Source: Rotaria macrura (taxonomy: Eukaryota > Rotifera > Eurotatoria > Philodinida > Philodinidae). Taken from it: 64,000 nt of DNA. Below are positions 23,518 through 37,279 of the stretch, piece after piece (position 1 is the first letter of the stretch; every line of letters starts with the position of its first letter). The notes below the pieces were generated by a model. That model worked only from the letters and a program-made list of their open reading frames with translations, did no database searches and had not been told where the DNA came from. The translations under genes were made by a program, and so were the position numbers. The stretch spans positions 1 to 64,000 of the forward strand of contig OENT01000620.1 of NCBI GenBank assembly GCA_900239685.1, given 5' to 3'.

Positions 23518-24786
23518 TTATTTGTTAAATGACGTATAATTCGAATAATATATCTGTGCACGTTGTAGGATTCTTTCAGTTGAACGATGAGATTTCGAAG
23601 ATGATTCTGAGGAAAAAAAGTACTTGTGTAATTCTTCTTCATTCGAACAAGAGAAAATCATTTGACGATCTTCTTGTAAAATTGATATGCAAACAAATAT
23701 TGTGAAAAGTGATCGATTATTTGCTGTATTTGGATTTGATATAGGATAAGGTAATATTGAATGAATCCAAACAAGTTCAAGTACACGAAGAACATGATCG
23801 TATCGATGAAATTCTCGTTTACAATCAAGTAATAACCATCGATAAATATAAAAATGTTCGTCTTTGTTCATTTCATGTATTTTATTCCAAAGTTCATGGT
23901 CGATTGAACAAAATATTGAATTGAATAGACGATAACGATGATTGAGTTCAATTTGATCATGATCAAAAAGTAAACTCATATAACGAGTCATTAATGAACA
24001 AAATGCAAAATAACTCATGGATTCATCAATCAATACATAAACAATCGGAGTTAACATGTCTGTCATACCTATTTAGAATATTATGACATAAGTTAAATGA
24101 ATAGTTATGACATAGACTTACCTTGACTATAACTAGAATGTGGATGATAGACAGTATAAGTCATTATTATATTAAACAACATTTGTTTCTTTTCTAAATA
24201 CATGCAACTATAGAATAAGTGTATTGAAAATAAATAAGATTAATTTACTTTTAAAGAATTTAATATGTTGATCAGTACGATGAACATCTTTTAATATTGT
24301 ATCGGCTAACTTAATATAAAATGGATCGCCTTGTGAGACACGTTCTTGCCATTTTTGTTTCAATCTGTATTTGTACGATCAATTAAAATCTGTATATACA
24401 AATCATTAAATTATATGTTTTACCTGTCGTAACGAATTCTAGCTTGAATTTGATAAAAATTTTTATCAGCTGTCGTCATCGTTGGTGTATAGATATTTAA
24501 CAGATAGGGCCATGTTATTTGACGTTGTTTATATGATTGCTGTTCATCATAAATAGTTTTCCGTAAACGATTGATATCTATGAGTGAACCGTCTCGGTTA
24601 AATAAATGATTATCAGATTGAGCACTGAAGCAACTTTTCAATAAATCTATAAAAAGAAAATTATTTCATTTACTTATTTACAAACGATTGATTCTTCGAA
24701 CTTTTTATGTTTTGCCATATTTTTTGTTGACCATGATGATGACAATCAACTGTATCGAACACTTCCGGAACTAATTTAACAGTCAT
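23518..24786 (-). CDS. TBC1D25: TBC-domain Rab GTPase-activating protein, TBC1D25-like
   Basis: Five exons on the minus strand, 24786-24702, 24646-24424, 24364-24249, 24193-24122 and 24068-23518, joined in phase by short GT-AG introns, encode 348 residues. The TBC domain starts near residue 45 and shows WPYLLNIY, then the arginine finger ILKDVHR (the IxxDxxR motif), then the glutamine finger SYSQGM (YxQ). FYIYRWLLLDCKREF and the preceding CSLM block match TBC1D25/OATL1 best. Both catalytic fingers are intact, so it should stimulate GTP hydrolysis on a Rab (Rab33B is the known vertebrate target, in autophagosome traffic; target here is inferred). It is short: the N-terminal region of human TBC1D25 that precedes the TBC domain is nearly absent. 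The donor of the first intron (AAAAAGTTCGA) is the weakest part of the model. Confidence 0.88.
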
Positions 24787-27700
24787 TTTTATTATCTTCT
24801 ATTAGTTATGTGAAATGATTTGTACATTTTCGAGCAATTTATATCATCTATACTTGATCTCAATGTTGATTTCACTTCGACTTTGATCTATACTTGTTTA
24901 AGATGGTCGAGGTGAGCTGATCGTTTCTTTATTTAATACATACATATATCTCACACTTAGTCTTTCTTCTCGATTGAATAACAGAGAATTAATAAAACTG
25001 AAGTTACTTCTTCCAGAAAGAATAGAAATTTCACGATTATACCTTTTTCTTTCGACATCAAATGTCTAAACCAATTGTTTGTCTCACAGAATAGATAACA
25101 TGAAATTCGATGGACAAAAAAAAATCATATCACAGAATAAATCGATATCTAAATGTTTAAACATTACAGAATTGATGACGAAATCCATTGGACAAATAGA
25201 GGCCAGGGAATACTGACGACTTTTCACATATGCTTACTATATGCTATTCCAAGAATATCATTCTGCTCATTATTGGAAACTTTCCCAAAAAGTAATCGAA
25301 TTCTTCGTGTTCGTTGAGAAACAGCTGCCTCCCTAAAAAGAAAGCCTTCGGCTCGATCGAAGGTAACTTGTCGAGAAAATGGAAATGAAAGATGTGGTTC
25401 ATTTTTCATAATCACAAATTCAATGCATCGAAGAAAAAAGAATTCTCATTTGAATATATTGATTTACTTGTCCTGGAAGTTTCTTGTACGAACCACTGTA
25501 TCGGTTCTACTTTTGACATCGAACACTTTGTTAAACGATTAGACTTGTCTTTATTAGCAATACTTTCACGTTAAAACATATATTTTGACTCTAGTTTATT
25601 ATTGACGTTAATTACAAGATATACAGTATTAAACGAAATTTTAATCCATCATTTCTCCATAGATAGAGGAATATATATATATATATAGTTATTATTTAAT
25701 TCGTCCATTTGAAAAGAGCTCGTATTTGATTTATAGATAAAGCTATCTACTGTATTCAATACTACAATGAACTTCTCGATATAGTTCAGAAAATGAACAT
25801 TTTTTTACCTGATACTTAATTTTATTGTCTCAAGATTAATTAGTCATAGATATTTAGAAAGATTTTCTTTAGTGGAAAAATCATCAAAAACAACTGCAAT
25901 AGATTTGTGGCATATATGATTACTATGCACTACAAAATACTTGCATCATTCCAATATTACAATTACGATCTTGACGAGAAAAATCTTATGCTCGAGCCCA
26001 TAGAAAAAGTTAAAGTAGATGAAATAGTGTTGTTTTTCTAATTGAAACTTGATAAAATCTTGTCTATGATTTTCAATGAAGCTACTATTTTGACATAATT
26101 TTCTCAGATCATATATTAGAAGACAAAAATTAATCTCTTTTTTGAAATATTTATCAAACTACGTAATTGATGCTAATGATTGTTCTATAGAAGATCTTAT
26201 TTACAAACGACGAGTATCTTTTATCAAAAACATAATTTATTTTCGTCAAGGTTTCTTGAAGATCTTTTTGTGTCTACTTCATTGAATTGTTCCGTAATAT
26301 CAAATGATTGAAACTATGACAAGAACTGATCACTAACTGTTAAAACTATCTTGTATCGATATGAAAAACTAAAACAAAGCAAAGATGTGATTGTTCGATT
26401 CTAAATAGAGTTTATACTTCTGTTTTTTGTTTTCAAACTGTAAAAGAAAAATACCAGATCATTTATGATTTGTAATGTGATCTGCGTTTTATCTGCACAA
26501 TTGATTGAACGTGCTATTCGATATTCTTTGTCTCTTTTGTGATTAAAATATCTCTCATTTAGTAATTTCTAAGCTTGCACGGTGATGCCTAGGATGAATA
26601 ACATAAAGAATTTTCTTTGCTTCTTGCCTCTTATTGAATGTGATATTTACGAATTAATCAATCACGTACACAAAAATTCAAAAAACTATCGTTTCCATGT
26701 GTGTCGGATCCCTACAATTTCGAAGTGAAATGAATTACAGTTCTGACAATTGATATTCAAAAGAGAGTGTGTGTGAGAAAGAGAGAATGACATACAATTT
26801 CTCTTCGAATACATGATACGTTTAGTCTTCATAAACATAAGATTTCATAGAAACTTCATGAATAAATCAATGCCGATGCATTACAGTTTTATTGCATTGT
26901 TTATATATCCTTTTTATTTCCCAGGTCGATTACAACTTATTGAACTATTAATGCGTTCTAATGCAATCTGTCTAATATTTACTGACAAGCAAGTGCAAAA
27001 TATAAATATTAGCTAAAAGAAAAAAAAATATATATATATACTTATATATGAGCGAGCAACTGTCAATGAAGTATATTGAACAGGAGGTCAAAGAGAATCT
27101 ACGGCACATTTTTACTTCATTCAAAGTCACAAGTGCGTTTAGAATTTCTTACAATATTGAGCTGTGATTTAATCATGAATTTTTTTTTTATTTCAGCAGG
27201 AAAAAAGACTGATTAGCAAATGTTCTATTAATATTTTTGCAAATATCCAATATTGGATGAGATCAAAATTCTCTAATTTATGACCAATAGAAAATTGTGT
27301 TTAAAAGCAAGACAGATTTTTACTCGGAATCACTAGAATCATCTTGAATGAAAAAAGGATCGATTTGAAACGTTAAAATTCTTGTTTTTCTTATCTATGC
27401 CGACCATATGGAATAGTGTTTATGAAATTAAATTTTCTAGTAGTTCAGTCAATTTCGGTCCTCTATCAGTTCAACCTTACCAAGGTTCAGACATCCGTGA
27501 TACTAACAATGCAATTAATCTTCAAATGAAATGACTTTCTTAGATAGTACAACTAACGCTATCTATACAACAATAATAATACTGACACGTCCCACTATAA
27601 TAAAGTCGGTTAAGTATGGAGGTTCCGGAATTTTTTAAGAAAATCTATTCATCGCCATCTTAGCTGCATGTTGCCTTATGATACCTACATTTATTTGCAT

Positions 27701-28301
27701 ATATTAACATTATTATCAAACGAAGTACCATATAATTCAAACATTTATCATTAGTTTTTCTTTTTTTTTTTGATGAATTTAGTTTTTCGTTTTTCTACTT
27801 GTTCTCAAAGAATTCATTTGTATATGATAAATGATTTATGATTGATTGATTGATTCGTTTTTATTTCACGCATAATTCATTCGCTCTTATTCGATTATGA
27901 TACCATTATTCGGTTAGACCAGGTAAAGTTTCTTTCGCGATACGCAAAAACATAAAAGATTTATCTATCAAAATATCATTTTCATGTTTTCTTTTACCAT
28001 TAAATACAACAGAAGAAGAGATACTAGATATTGATAACAGATGTACGTAGGATAAAAATCAACCTCGTATCATAAATGAGTGTTAAATATTGTTCAGTGT
28101 TGACATATTTAATTAACAAGTGTAACTAAAGTATGCAATGTGTCTTTATTGCCGAACACATGATAGTTATAAGAAACTATTAATATAGAATCAAGGTTTA
28201 AATCTTAAATTACTTTTCTATTTGAATAAAAAACAAATCATGTTGAAGATCAAATGAAAAACGAAAGAGATTGTTATTAATAATTTTCTCTATTGTTTTA
28301 G
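24787..28301. other. Intergenic, 3.5 kb, no gene recognised
   Basis: This is the divergent spacer between the minus-strand TBC gene and the plus-strand p24 gene, so it should contain both promoters. It is AT-rich, with short AT runs near 25670 and 27028, a run of GATT units near 27840, and no convincing exon. Confidence 0.45.
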
Positions 28302-29683
28302 ATGAATTGTAAATTTAGTTTGAATTTCTTTCTTTTCTTTGTCATTCCAATGATTTGTCCTCTCTATGGACTTGATATTGAATTAACTGTAATCATTCCA
28401 GCTAATCAACGTGAATGTTTTCATCAAATACTTGATCAAGATCAGACAATTGAAATTGAATATGAAGTCTTAGCCGGTGGTGATCTTGATGTAAACTATT
28501 GGTTTTATTCTCCATCAAATCGTATTTTACATACCGAAGTTAAAAAACATGATGGTCATCAAACATTAAAATTAGAAGAAACAGGAGAATATCGATTCTG
28601 TTTTGATAATTCATTTTCACGCTTCAGTCAGAAGGTAGTTTATTTCAGTGTAAGATATCTTAATGAACACCGTACAAATGAAAAGAATCTTGTAACAGAA
28701 TCATGGATGGATACAATCGATAAAGATGAACTTGGAGATTTGCAAAATAAAATTCAAGATGTTAAAGTAAGCAAAGAAATAGAAATTTTTCAATAGACTT
28801 GCCAAAGACAAAAAACAAACTTCGAATAATTACGAAAGAGTCTCATTGATACGATTTGAATTTGCTCAACAACAAACTTTTCTAACATCTCCATTGATAA
28901 TGAAATGTGTTTTTGCTTCTCGCATGATGCTATTTGGAAGAGTAGCTGTAAAGTAGCGATATAAATTTCATACTTTTATGATAGCAGATAAGTTATCTGA
29001 ACTACTTAGTATATTTTAGGAATGTTTGATCGATAAACATTTCAAGTATTGAAGAACTTACAACAGTATGTGTTTTCATACCTCAAAATTATTCATCGCA
29101 TTAAATAACATACTTGAAAAATCCTATGTAGTATCTAATCTTCAGAGCTATTGCTTTCTGGTTAAATTTCATTGAAAGCGATACTTCTTCTTTCTTTGTC
29201 ATAGAACTTAACAAATAGTAATCATTTTTTTTCGATAGAACAATGTAACATTTCCACATTTCATGTCAACGGTTATAGATTAATTGTTATGTACAGGATG
29301 CTAAGCTCGCCTCCTTTTTCTTCTTGACATTATCAACTAAATTTTATTGAAATTTGATGAAGGTGAAATTTTACATAGATTAAAATACACAATTTCCGAA
29401 ATGATATTCTATAGAAGTTTTGTTGTTGTGTCTCTAGGATATATTTCAACGTATATGGGATAATATGGAGTCAGTACAACGTTATCAAAATATATTTAAA
29501 AACTATGAAGTACAAGATCGTACTGTGGTTGAAAGTAATTTCGATCGAATTAATTTATGGTCAACTATCAATTCATCACTTATGGTTATTGTTAGTATTA
29601 TTCAAGTTATCACTGTTCGTAGTTTGTTTGAAAAAAATTCTGCTTATGGTAAATTTGTACGTGGAAAGAATACTAATAAATAA
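28302..29683 (+). CDS. p24/EMP24 family cargo receptor (TMED, TMED1/5-like)
   Basis: Two exons, 28302-28766 and 29438-29683, separated by a 671-base intron in phase 0, encode 236 residues. An N-terminal signal peptide (about 1-23) is followed by a GOLD domain with the two conserved cysteines (RECF and FCFDN), a helical region containing AESN-like VESNFDRIN, one membrane span (about 197-215) and a short basic cytosolic tail beginning RSLFEK. p24 proteins cycle between ER and Golgi and recruit cargo into COPII/COPI vesicles. The order and lengths fit the p24-gamma branch (TMED1/5), but the exact subtype is uncertain. The tail lacks a clear C-terminal di-lysine. The intron is much longer than most in this window. 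Confidence 0.88.
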
Positions 29684-31126
29684 TATCAATATAAATAAAT
29701 ATGATTTTAGAACGTTTATTTTTCATTTCAGTATTGTTATTTCATGGTTTTTTTTTGTAATTTTTTTTCTTTTGTTATTTGTTATTGTTTCGAGGAACAA
29801 ATATATAAGAACAATTAATAAAATGAATGACATACATAGTTTTTGCTGTTTTTAGTATCCTTATCATAAAAGTGAGAATCGGTAATCCTTAAGGTTTTTC
29901 TTTTCTCTTGTCTCTTTTACATTTATTCGTCGTTTTTCGTTATTTTATGAGACTCTGTTGTTAAAAAGAAAGTACTTATGGCTTATAATTTTGTTATTTT
30001 TTGTCATCATCCACTCATTTACTCGGTCGTTTTCGTTCTTTATTCAGTAGATTTGGGTAACTTATCGAAAAACAATGAGTGAATGATGCACTTCGTACTT
30101 CTGTTTTCAAAAACAACATACATCTAGTCTGTCATTTAACAATAAGTTGCCTTCTTTTAGTCTATTCTCTATTTTACTTTTATCCTTCAATATCCTTCTC
30201 AATGATGGTCAGCTCGAATAAATGCACAAGAGACGACGGCTCGTCGATAACATACAAAATTGAGTTGGTGTGTATATGTCTTTAAAGTGAGAACAGCCGT
30301 TCTTCATCATGTTGTTCGTTTATTTCTCTTCTCGTTCATCCATCCACACATAAGAGCATATGAACGATACAAACATTCGGTATTGTTGTGCTGCTCTTTT
30401 CTTTTCTTTTTTTGTGATGTTGTCCGGACGAAGCTTTCGCTTGCGTCTACATGAAGTAGGAGGAGAAGAAAGAGAAGAAGGAGGTGCCAACATCAACATA
30501 GACGATTGAACATATTTGCATTGTAATCGTTCACGAGAGACACACATTGATTGTGCTCGTCAGTAGCTTGCCTCATAATATCTAAGTGAAGTACTTTTAA
30601 CTTCAGGTAGTTTTATTCAATAGTTTTATTTTTTTGTAGAAATGAATTGTTTATTTATGAGGAGAAGAAACGATTCGAATTGTGCATGATATGATAAAGT
30701 CTTATTTCGTCTTCATAATAAAAAATAAAAAGAAAAAGAAAAGCGACGAGAGAAAGCGAGAGAACAAGTAATCAAATAGTATTGAGAGAAAAGAAAGAAA
30801 TAAGAACGAGAGCAGATCCTTTGCCGTCATTGATAATCAACGTTGTATAGTGAGTGAAGGAGAGCAATCGTTCTTACTCTTTATTTGCTTTGATCAAAGC
30901 CTCCGCATCCGTACATACACATATTTGTATCTGGATCGATCTTTGAATCGTCAAGTATACTCGTTTTTTTTATTATTTATGTTCATTTACTGATTTTTTT
31001 TCTTTTTTGTTCGACAAAACAACTGTCTGAATCTAAGCCGTTTGAATCATTACCCGATCAAGTTTCTATGTCTATTTGACTTGTTTTTGTAGATTTGAAG
31101 AAAATTTATAAGTTTTCTTTTTAACA
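29684..31126. other. Intergenic, with purine-rich tract before the PDZ gene
   Basis: An AATAAA-like signal lies just after the p24 stop. A GA-rich stretch (about 30720-30830) precedes the PDZ gene and may belong to its promoter or 5' leader. No exon is recognised. Confidence 0.45.
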
Positions 31127-33842
31127 ATGACGACCAATGGTACGTTGAAAAATGAACCACGACCGCGTTTATGTCATCTTCGGCGATGGCCCAATTTCGT
31201 TGGTTATGGTTTTAATCTGCATTGTGAAAAATCTCGGCCAGGTCAATATATCGGTAAAGTTGATCCGAATTCTCCTGCCGAATCAGCTGGCCTACGTGAA
31301 TATGATCGTATACTTGAAGTTAATTTTGTTCCGATTGGTAATGAAAATCATAAGCAAGTTGTTTCAAGAATAAAAGAAGGTGTTACAAGAAACGGTACGA
31401 AATATCAAGAAGAAGTCATTCTACTTGTGCTTGATCCTGATGCTGATGCTTATTATAAAAATAAATCTATTGTGGTTCGAAGTTCAGATTCAAATGTTGA
31501 AAAATTAGAAACTGAAATTCGAGATGGAACAGGTTTGATTTACACAAAAAAAAACAAAAAAACTATTTGCCTACATCTATTTGTCTATATCTATATCAGA
31601 AAATGGAGATCAATCACCTCGTTCATCAACTAAAAGTATTGGCAAGACAGACTCACCTATTATTCAAGATAAAACACCAAGAACGATGCAAAATGAACCG
31701 AATCGAGAATACAAACACGTTACTGATTTTACCGGTCCAACAGTTACACATACAACCAAAGTAAGAATATGTTGTAATATTCTTGTTTTTCTTGAATGAA
31801 TACGTCAATCGTAACTATCTATGTATAGAATGTCAAAAAGAAAAGATTTGTTTTTATTTTTGACATTATCTATTATTTGCTTTCATTGACTATAGACTTT
31901 TAATTTTCAATTGTTCCCATCAAAGAGAATATGTTTATGCTACGGAAGCCTTATATTTTACCTTTCGAATATATTAAAGTACAATCGAAGTGATTGGTTT
32001 TTATCAACTGAAGTTAACAAAGTTTTCTTGTTGTTAATATTTATACATAATGCTGAAGCATTAGAAAAGAAATTGACTCCCCACATATCAAGATTGATTA
32101 ATAACAAAGAAAGAAAAACTCTTGATTTTTAATTTGATACTATCTATCGATTTGATTGATACAAAACAAAAATAAAATGAGAGGTGACTCAAGAATGTAA
32201 TACGGTCGGAATGTAAGGTGAGGACTAAAGGACTCAAAGGGTTTATGTGATTATACGGGAGTCCGTGAGAAAAGTAAATAATACAACACTGAAAGTCCAA
32301 TGAAGAAAAAAAGAGAATTACACACGATCGGAGGTAACCGTTAGTTTAAATATATCAATGAGTTGACTATATTAGATTTTGATGAAATGATGATGATGCT
32401 ATGGTTTGTGTTAGCTATGCATAGACATACTTCCTATGTCTAATGATGTATACTATATGAAGTTTTGCTACTTTCTGTGTATAGATAGCGTCGTCTGTAA
32501 GTGATACACTGTAGAATTCGATCTTGTATGCACTACTAGAGAATGAGAGTAGATCTCATTTCATTTTCAAAGTCTACATACGTATATGCGTGTCGATAAT
32601 CAATAATCATATAAAAACAAATAGTTATCATTCAAAGAAAATACATTCATAGTTGAGATGTTAGATTGCAAAGATAAATGGACACAATAATTTACTACTG
32701 ATTGTATGTACACAAATGTTAGCAATTAGTTAATCTATTTTCTTTTATTACTCAATGTCCAAAACACCATTAACACGATGAATCATTTTCTGTTTTTCTT
32801 ATTCGAGTGTTTTATAGTCATGTCTGATTGACATTCACAATTGTTATACTATGTGTGATTTTTTATCTTACATTGATCTATTATATTAATCTTCTCTGCG
32901 AAATTTAATCTTTCGAAAGAATTCAATGATTCATCTTTGTATGAAGGATTTGAGTTTTTGACATTCGATTTGGATGAGAAAAAATAAAACTAGATATTAT
33001 CATTTCTATGAGTCACATCCGTCAATAATATCGAATAGCAACGAATAGTGAGCTTTACACAATAAGACTTGAAAATAAAAACAAAATCTGACTGGACTAT
33101 CAATCAAAATTTATGTTAATCATCACTATTGAGAATACGAGTTAACTTCCATTGAATATAAATTGAACGTAAAAGAAAAGGCAAATAAATCTCATGAGAA
33201 ATCATAGCAATCTACTCGGATGCAACCGTAAAATTTCTTTTCGAATGATAAAGCAAAACAAAAAAAATTAAAATTAAAATGTCAATTATCTTTTATTACT
33301 CGTATATTGAATTTCACATATATTCAAACTTGTCTTTAATATTATAAATTTCATCAAAGATTAAACTATCTCTATATGATGATCTACAATATGATATTAT
33401 TTAGACTGGCAGTTCACCAGCAACATCGCGAACATCTGATCATGATTATGATCAAGGCAATGATCATGAAAATGACTTACAATCATCTCCATCTTCTTTA
33501 GAGAAAAATAAACATAAAGAATATGCATTAGCTGGTAATTCATCACCAAAATCTCAGAAGAGCGATTCTCCTATGAAACCTATGAATAATGAAGTTTCTC
33601 AAACTAGTCCAGCTCAATCGTCATCTGCTAATGGATCTGCAGGAACACTTGAACTTAGTACGAGCATGATTTTCTTTTAAAATAGTCTCTAATCTTAGGT
33701 TTTCTTTGATTCATTTTTTATAGAAATGTCAGCTGCTGAATATCGAGAACATTTAAAAGCTCAAAATGCTCGAAAACGTGATCCACGGCAAGATCAACAA
33801 CTATCAATGAAACAAAAACATGATTTAATTGATCGCTTGTAA
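31127..33842 (+). CDS. NHERF-like scaffold with one PDZ domain and an ezrin-binding-type tail
   Basis: Four exons, 31127-31532, 31600-31760, 33405-33657 and 33724-33842, all in phase, give 312 residues. The PDZ domain spans about residues 12-105. It has the carboxylate-binding loop GYGFNL (26-31) and the NHERF-like runs GQYIGKV, SPAESAGL and HKQVVSRIKEG. A long Ser/Asn-rich, probably disordered linker follows. The last exon encodes MSAAEYREHLKAQNARKRDP and ends KHDLIDRL, which matches the position and character of the C-terminal ezrin/radixin/moesin-binding segment of NHERF1/2. The protein would tether membrane transporters to cortical actin. Vertebrate NHERF1/2 have two PDZ domains; only one is present here. 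The last four residues, IDRL, could act as a PDZ ligand (Asp at -2). The third exon lies beyond a 1.6-kb intron. Confidence 0.85.
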
Positions 33843-36800
33843 ATTTCAACATAAAAAAAGAACGAGAACATCAAATGAGAATGGAGAAAACAAATTGCTT
33901 TTTCTTGCGAACTTTTTCTGATTCTATACAGTTTTTTTTCTCTTGCACTTGTTTCTACTAGTTTTACTATTTAAATCTTTATTATGTGTTTGTTTGCGTG
34001 TCTCTTATAACTTTCTTTTTTTCTCGCTTAGAGAATTTTCGCACATAGTACATAACAGTGAACATAATTAAGGTTGATGAATGCTTCATAGAAGAACAAA
34101 AAAGAAAGATATATATATACGTATATAAATGGATCATGTTAAATGTGTCTTTTTTCTTCGGAAAAAGAAGAGAACAAAAAGAATTGTATATGTACGTGTG
34201 CATTTTATTCATTTGTATATTGTGATTATTGTTGGCTGATCTTATTCCTTTATGATTGTTATTGTTGTTGTACTTTGCGTATCCAAAGAAACGTGTGATG
34301 ATGTTTATGTTGAAAACAAGTTAAAGATAAAAAACAGAAAAAAAGAAAGTCTATCAGATTCAATGTTAAGACTTAGTTTTGACATCATGTTATTGGATTT
34401 CTGAATAGCTAATCAAATCATCTATATTATCAGATTGAATGAATTTCGTGACAACATACAAGAGAAAAATGTTATTACTGTGCGAGAATAAATTTATACG
34501 ATCCCATTTGTTGAACAAGATTTGATTTTTTTTAACACACATCTATCTGTGCATCCCCGGTAGTAGCTAATGATGAGATTACATCTGCTAAACAAGTTCT
34601 TTTTTTTTCAAAAATAAATATAAGAATATGTAATCTAGCTGTAATCATCTTTCTACTTTTATCTTTTCTATTAAATTTAGATCAATATTCATCTATTGAT
34701 GAATAAGAATTTCTAGCATTGAATAGAATCGACCAGGGACTCATGAATATTATTTTCTCTGTTTTTTTTTCTATTTGAACAAGAAAAAAAACCTTAAAGA
34801 GCAATTAGTAAAGAATATGTTAATTAATATTTCTTTAAACAGTATAGAACTACAAGATATTTTCAATGAATACAATGGCAAGCATTGTGTTACATGATAG
34901 TTCAAATATTAATCGTTCTCTTTCGTAATGTACATATTCTTTATCATGTCTTGGACGTGAATCAGTACAACTCATATTAACACGTATGAGCATCATTCAT
35001 ATTTGTTATTTTTATTTGATACAGTTTAGAAAAATGTTCATGATCACGAGACCACCGTTTTTTATTACGTAAGAAATTCACACTTGTACGAATTGTTCGA
35101 ATACTGATACTGTTGTAAATGATTTTTATGATTGCAAACTACTCGAAAAATTGAATTTCAATTGCTCATAAATCAATTTGATTTATATATGTTCAACATT
35201 AATCATTCTAGACGACAATGTGAATCATAGTTGTGTTCATGCATGATTGAATTTTTTCTATCGAGAATAATTGTATAGCCTGGGATAAAATAAAGCTAAC
35301 ATGATATACAAGGAATCCTGATAATGAATCCAAATGCTTCAAGCATGATTCTCGTTTGAGTGCATTCATTCTCATTCAAAGAACATCAAATCTCGTTAAT
35401 AAAGTTCATCAAATATGCTTCGAAAAAAAGAAAAAAACTTTGTTCACATCTGGCACAATCAATGAAAATGTTTTTTTTATTTCTATAAGATTTTATTATA
35501 TTATTTTTACGAGTAAAAATAACTGCAACATGTATGTTATATGTCAAAAGTATAATGATTAAATATTTCTGAAATTTTCCAGATGGAAATGTTTATGTTT
35601 TAGCTTTGATGAAATGATTGTTAACAAAAGTTTAAAAAATGAATATTCTTGTGCTTTTCGAATCTATTTTCAATGGTGACCCTGAAATAAACTAAATGGA
35701 CGGACGAATGAAAAGCATAGCATCGACGTATATCTAAAATAGACAGCTAATGAAATAATTCGAAATAAGAATCTATTATGAATTTTCAATTATAGGCTTG
35801 TAAAAGTTAATGAAACTTTTTATCATACTAAACACGTCAATTTTCTTTGGCTTGTGTCGAAACCTTATTTCTTTATATGTTTTCAATTATGTATGTATTT
35901 ATCATCATCCGTGTTGTTAAGCTGTTAGATCATCAACACATAGTTGAATGTAAACGAAAAGGTTTTAGTATACGTTAAAATAATGAACCACGAAATTCGT
36001 ATCACAAACAAAACGAGATTAACATGAAACATATTATAGAGTATTACTATTGTAAACATTAGTTCGTTGTGAATTGACTGGAATTATTATTGATGAACGT
36101 AAAAACTGACAAGTGTATAATTGAAAAAGAATGAATTTTTCAATTCTAGACAACATGTTTACATTCGAGAAGTATGTTTATTAAATAGGTCTTCATTTTG
36201 CAATCTATATTAGTATAGGTCAAAAGTCGAATATCGATACATTCGAAATTGTCAAGCATCAATGTAAAATCAAAATATTAATCACTATATTCTTTCAGAT
36301 TAGTTCTATTTCTACGGATGATATTCGTCGAAAGAGTCATAAAATCTTGTTCAATTTTTATTAAGTCAGAATAAGTACTTTTCATCATCGTTAGACACCT
36401 CATGGTCATACTAGATGAAATCTATTTTCCTAATCAATCAATCTACTTACGATTTCGTCTGGAAAACAAAAATCTTTCTAGGACTGGCTTACAATAAGCC
36501 TTATCACTTAAGCATATAATTGACAAGCAACGAAATTTATCTTTAGGATTGTACCGTTCATGAATGGAAAAATTCTACTTGAATAAAATCTGATTATCAA
36601 CATTTTGGTAAACAACTGAATTGTCAGAGCGATTGAAGTACTTTGAAAAACGTTTATAATTAATAGTACTGTTTTTTTTCAATACAAGGAATCAGAGCAA
36701 ATAATTTATGTTGCAAAACAACAGTGCATGTACTATTCGATACCATACTATTTAATTGCAACTTACGTTTATATTTTACTATATGGGCGTTTAAACTAAC

Positions 36801-36889
36801 TAAACAGCAAAAGAAGAACACTTGAATTTCTTGTTCTCGAAAACCTATATACTTTCTTCGATATATTTCTTCTTTTTTTCAACGATACG
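33843..36889. other. Intergenic, 3 kb, no gene recognised
   Basis: 3' flank of the PDZ gene and upstream region of the first three-finger gene. AT-rich with short AT runs near 34110. No exon chain recognised. Confidence 0.5.
36839..36889 (+). promoter_or_regulatory. Conserved promoter-like block of the three-finger gene pair, copy 1
   Basis: GAAAACCTATA, then about 8-10 unconserved bases, then ATATATTTC and a pyrimidine run, ends at the ATG. The same arrangement precedes the paralogue at 39385. CCTATA may serve as a TATA-type element with a very short leader; this is inference from conservation. Confidence 0.5.
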
Positions 36890-37279
36890 ATGCGTCGCGA
36901 AATACTCTTCGCTGTCGTGATGAGCTTACTACCTGCAACTACGTTTTCAATTCAGTGTTATTCGGGTACGATCCAACAGTGTCTGTTAACACCGGACATT
37001 AGTGATTGTGGTGATGGCGATGAATGTAGATGTGTAAAGTTTCGTTTCAAATGTACACAAGATCATCGTATTTGCAGCGACAAGGAACAATCGGCAGGAA
37101 CTACAAAATGGGGATATGCATTAGTTTCGAAAGGCATATGTAAAATATTGAAAAGCCCCAATAGTGGAGCATCAAATGTAAGATGTTGTTCAACAGATGG
37201 TTGCAACCGACCTAAAAGTGGCGTATGTGCACAGTCTTCAAGTGGTCATCGAACTCTACGTATATTAACAAATTTGTAA
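36890..37279 (+). CDS. Secreted Ly6/uPAR-like (three-finger) cysteine-rich protein, paralogue 1
   Basis: A single-exon gene of 129 residues. A signal peptide (about 1-20, MRREILFAVVMSLLPATTFS) is followed at once by QCYSG, the usual start of a Ly6/three-finger domain. The mature part has 12 cysteines and ends the core with RCCSTDGCN, the CCxxxxCN signature of this fold. The C-terminus is short and mildly basic, without a clear GPI-anchor hydrophobic tail, so it is probably secreted. Ligands cannot be inferred. The paralogue 2.1 kb downstream has the same cysteine register. An AATAAA lies about 100 bases after the stop. Confidence 0.8.
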   Translation: MRREILFAVVMSLLPATTFSIQCYSGTIQQCLLTPDISDCGDGDECRCVKFRFKCTQDHRICSDKEQSAGTTKWGYALVSKGICKILKSPNSGASNVRCCSTDGCNRPKSGVCAQSSSGHRTLRILTNL

